The position numbers were made by a program, and so were the translations under genes. A DNA stretch of 12,219 bases, taken from positions 1 through 12,219 of the forward strand of contig CAAETL010000187.1 of the NCBI GenBank assembly GCA_900758955.1, read 5' to 3'. Shown here one piece after another: positions 10,141 to 12,219 of this stretch. This DNA is from an uncultured Oscillospiraceae bacterium. Its GTDB lineage: Bacteria; Bacillota; Clostridia; Oscillospirales; Oscillospiraceae. How positions within the stretch are numbered: position 1 is the first letter of the stretch; every line of letters starts with the position of its first letter. The notes below the pieces were generated by a model. The model was not told the origin of the DNA and ran no database searches. It saw only the letters and a program-made list of their open reading frames with translations.

Positions 10141-11247
10141 TTATTCCCCGGCGCGAAGACGGACCGGGAGAACCATATACAGGAAGGATTCCTCCCCTTC
10201 CGCGGGCACCACCACACAGGGCGCCACGCCGGTGGAGAGCTGAATATTGACGGTATCCGCCGGCGCGGCCTTGAGTGCCTCCATTAGATAGCGGTTATTG
10301 AAACCGATTTCCAGATCCTCCCCGTTGCCCTCCACGGGACAGCAGTCATAGGCGTCGCCAATGGCGGTTTTGGTATTAATATGGAGCTGTCCGTCCCCGA
10401 ACACACAGCGTAACGGACTTTTCAGCTTATCCGTAATAATGAGGGAGACGCGTTCAATGGATTGGAGAAGCTGACGGGTGGAGGCAGTAATGCAAATGGG
10501 ATTATTCTGGGGGATTGCCTGCCGCCAAGCCAGGAATTCACCCTCCAACCGGCGGGAAACCACCATGGTGTCTCCAATTTGAAACATCACATGCCGGGCG
10601 CCCAGCGTAACCGTGGCCAGATCCTCCGTATCTTTACAGATCTTTTCCACTTCTGACAAGGCGGCACCGGGGACCACAAAGGAAAACTCGCCATTTTGTT
10701 CCGCCAAGGCCTCCCGCCGCAGGGCGAGACGAAAACCGTCAACAGACACCACGGTGAGCCCCTCCGGGGTTACTTCAAAGAGAGAACCGGTATGAATGGG
10801 ACGGCTCTCATTGTCGCTGACAGCAAAGAGCGTCTGACTGAGCATAGAACGCAGGACGCTTTCCTGAATGGAAAAAGAGTTTTGATGTTCCACCGCCGGC
10901 AGATCGGGAAAATCCTCCGGGTCGCTGGCCATGAGGTTATATTCGCTCATCCCGCATTTGATATGTACCATCAGCTTTTCTGCGGAAAAGACGACCATAT
11001 CATCGGGGAGCTTCCGAATAATTTCACCAAATATCCGGGCGGAGAGGATCAGGGATCCCTCTTCCTGGATTTCAGCGGGAACAACGGAACGAATGCCGGT
11101 TTCCAAATTGTAGCCTGTAATTCTAAGTTGGGCGCCCGCTTCCAAAAGAAGACCCTCCAAAGCGGGAATGGAACTTTTGGAAGAGACCGCGCGGGTAGCG
11201 GTAGAGATGGCGGATTGCAGCAATGCTTTTTCACAACTAAATTTCAT
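10141..11247 (-). CDS. dnaN: DNA polymerase III beta subunit (sliding clamp)
   Basis: Forms the dimeric ring that holds DNA polymerase III on DNA. The 368-aa protein is made of three clamp domains of about 120 residues each. The recognisable N-terminus is [15 protein letters not shown]. Other typical blocks are [50 protein letters not shown], and the C-terminal YMVLPVRL that forms part of the partner-binding groove. The ribosome binding site AAAGGA lies about 7-8 nt before the ATG. The gene is followed by the S4 gene after 11 nt and begins the dnaN-yaaA-recF cluster. Upstream lies the DnaA-box region; I could not identify a convincing promoter there. Confidence 0.98.
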   Translation of the reverse strand: MKFSCEKALLQSAISTATRAVSSKSSIPALEGLLLEAGAQLRITGYNLETGIRSVVPAEIQEEGSLILSARIFGEIIRKLPDDMVVFSAEKLMVHIKCGMSEYNLMASDPEDFPDLPAVEHQNSFSIQESVLRSMLSQTLFAVSDNESRPIHTGSLFEVTPEGLTVVSVDGFRLALRREALAEQNGEFSFVVPGAALSEVEKICKDTEDLATVTLGARHVMFQIGDTMVVSRRLEGEFLAWRQAIPQNNPICITASTRQLLQSIERVSLIITDKLKSPLRCVFGDGQLHINTKTAIGDAYDCCPVEGNGEDLEIGFNNRYLMEALKAAPADTVNIQLSTGVAPCVVVPAEGEESFLYMVLPVRLRAGE

Positions 11248-11333
11248 TGATAATTCCTTTCTTCCTCATTTCACCCCGCTGGGTAGGAGAGGATAGGATA
11301 TAAGTTAGTAACAGGAGCCGTAGGGGATTTTTT

Positions 11334-11342
11334 TGTGGAAAA
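11334..11342 (-). promoter_or_regulatory. DnaA box, exact consensus
   Basis: The minus strand reads TTTTCCACA, an exact match to TTWTNCACA. It abuts the run of seven or more T on its left, so it is a good candidate for the box next to the unwinding element. Confidence 0.7.
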
Positions 11343-11387
11343 CCCGAAAAAAAGCAGAAATTGCAAGGAATTGTGCTCCACAAGGGG

Positions 11388-11396
11388 TGTGCACAA
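11388..11396 (-). promoter_or_regulatory. DnaA box, one mismatch
   Basis: The minus strand reads TTGTGCACA, with a mismatch only at position 3. Its core TGTGCACA is palindromic, so it could be read weakly in either direction. Confidence 0.5.
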
Positions 11397-11435
11397 TTTT
11401 GGGGAGAGAGAACGGAACGGAGAAACGGACAAAAG

Positions 11436-11458
11436 ATATCCACAGACCGCTATCCACA
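11436..11458 (+). promoter_or_regulatory. Tandem pair of DnaA boxes
   Basis: ATATCCACA (11436-11444) and CTATCCACA (11450-11458) share an exact 8-bp direct repeat TATCCACA spaced 14 bp start to start. Each differs from consensus only at position 1. They are oriented opposite to the boxes at 11334 and 11388. A weaker box (TGTGAATTT, two mismatches) follows at 11473-11481. Confidence 0.65.
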
Positions 11459-11599
11459 TTTCCCCAAAAACCTGTGAATTTCCCGCAATTACCGAAAAAA
11501 AGATGCAACGTCCAAGAGGGCCCTGGATCGGTTGGATAACTGGGAAGGGAAGGATGCCGTTGGTCACCCGGAAAAAGACCAAAAAGCGGTGGGGAAAGG

Positions 11600-12219
11600 C
11601 TATTCGTAGCGGGAATTGATGTTGGTTTTGATGTCTTTGAGAATCTCGGCAATTTCGGGATTGTTTTTTTTCAGCTTTTCAATCCGATCAATGGAGTGGA
11701 GCACAGTGGTATGGTCGCGGTTTTCAAACTCCTTGCCGATTTCTTTGAGGGAAAGGCTGGTCATATTACGAATGAGGTACATGGCGATCTGTCGCGCCTG
11801 TGCAGTCTCCTTGTTTCGGCCCTGACCGCGCAGGGAGTCGTTTTCAATGTTATAAAATTTGCAGACTTCTTCAATAATCACATCCGCGGAGGGGAGAATG
11901 TCGCTGGGATCTTTGAACATGTCCCGCACAGCGCGGGTGACGGTGCCCGCGTCCACACTGTTGCCCAACAGGTCTCGGAACGCTAAAATTTTATTCACGG
12001 TCCCTTCAATCTGGCGGACATTGGCGGTAATATTCTCCGCCACATAGGTGAGTACCTCCTCAGGCAGCTCCACGCCCATGCGGATGGCCTTATTTTTTAT
12101 AATGGCGACCCGGGTCTCATAATCCGGCGGTTGAATATCCGCCAAGAGGCCCCATTCAAACCGGGTTTTGAGCCGGTCCTCCAAACGAAGCATCTCCTTC
12201 GGGGGGCGGTCTGAAGTGA
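11600..12219 (-). CDS. dnaA: Chromosomal replication initiator DnaA (3' part; 5' end outside the window)
   Basis: The AAA+ ATPase that binds DnaA boxes and melts the origin. About 205 C-terminal residues are visible and the frame is still open at the right edge. The segment begins TSDRPPKEMLRLEDRLKTRF, the conserved box VII region with the arginine finger. It continues through the AAA+ lid (NVRQIEGTVNKILAF) to domain IV, the helix-turn-helix DNA-binding domain: QARQIAMYLIRNMTSLSLKEIG and then RDHTTVLHSIDRIEKL. The Met at 12193 looks like a start but lies inside the conserved segment, so it is internal. In the DNA-binding motif the residues before RDHTTV are EN; most DnaA proteins have Gly, Ser, Asn, Asp or Lys where this one has Glu (codon 11723-11725). 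The stop is TAG. Confidence 0.97.
   Translation of the reverse strand, partial: TSDRPPKEMLRLEDRLKTRFEWGLLADIQPPDYETRVAIIKNKAIRMGVELPEEVLTYVAENITANVRQIEGTVNKILAFRDLLGNSVDAGTVTRAVRDMFKDPSDILPSADVIIEEVCKFYNIENDSLRGQGRNKETAQARQIAMYLIRNMTSLSLKEIGKEFENRDHTTVLHSIDRIEKLKKNNPEIAEILKDIKTNINSRYE

Larger units (their letters stand above)
11248..11599. other. Candidate replication origin (oriC), dnaA-dnaN intergenic region
   Basis: This 352-bp stretch has no gene. It contains one exact DnaA box (TTWTNCACA), three boxes with a single mismatch and several weaker ones. It also has T- and A-runs (11327-11334, 11346-11353, 11494-11500) that could ease unwinding, and a TAG/TAA-rich segment at 11284-11311. Its place between dnaA and dnaN matches an origin region in many Firmicutes. 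Further boxes may lie upstream of dnaA, outside the window, so the origin may be split in two as in B. subtilis. An inverted repeat at 11560-11582 (TTGGTC and its complement) has no U-tail and is not a clear dnaA terminator. Confidence 0.7.

Noticed and set aside
10696..11250. 184-codon plus-strand frame antisense to dnaN
   Set aside because: No motif or ribosome binding site, and it lies wholly within a clear dnaN gene.
11560..11582. Inverted repeat TTGGTC/GACCAA as a dnaA terminator
   Set aside because: Stem of only 6 bp with an 11-nt loop and no U-rich tail on the minus strand.
12191..12193. ATG with an upstream GGAG as the start of a separate gene
   Set aside because: The frame is open to the window edge and the residues before it (TSDRPPKE) are conserved DnaA sequence, so it is an internal Met.

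Overview
This window holds the conserved chromosomal replication-origin neighbourhood of a Firmicute, most likely a moderately GC-rich Clostridia member of the Oscillospiraceae type. That placement rests on gene order (dnaA, dnaN, yaaA/S4, recF, remB/DUF370, gyrB, gyrA), on the short Gram-positive form of GyrB (645 aa, no proteobacterial insert), and on clade-like protein sequence. It is inference; no search was possible.

Layout, left to right: aspS (aspartyl-tRNA synthetase) is the only plus-strand gene, at 41-1834. It converges on a minus-strand lipoprotein serpin (1917-3335), and a 12-bp-stem hairpin terminator lies between them. Everything else is on the minus strand. Reading with transcription, from right to left: dnaA (only its 3' part is inside the window), a 352-bp intergenic stretch with a cluster of DnaA boxes (candidate oriC), dnaN, a small S4-domain gene, recF, remB, a 112-bp gap with a possible 24-codon reading frame, gyrB, gyrA, and rnhA. 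A hairpin with a U-rich tail follows rnhA and probably ends the gyrase transcript. The serpin then starts with its own GTG and a strong ribosome binding site.

The genes form one replication and topology module: DnaA opens the origin, DnaN is the sliding clamp, RecF acts at stalled forks, gyrase removes the supercoils made ahead of the fork, and RNase HI removes RNA-DNA hybrids. Tight junctions suggest translational coupling: recF overlaps the S4 gene by 10 bp, gyrA and rnhA share the bases TGATG, and the stop codons of dnaN and gyrB lie at or within the next gene's ribosome binding site.

Most of the window is ordinary core genome and I do not see a new multi-gene system. The points worth a second look are: the surface-anchored serpin beside the origin, with a non-consensus hinge and cysteines on both sides of its reactive loop; unusual residues at three classical quinolone-contact positions of gyrase (GyrA Gln92, GyrB Trp455 and Lys474); the gyrB-gyrA-rnhA coupling; a possible micro-ORF controlling gyrB; and the detailed structure of the origin.
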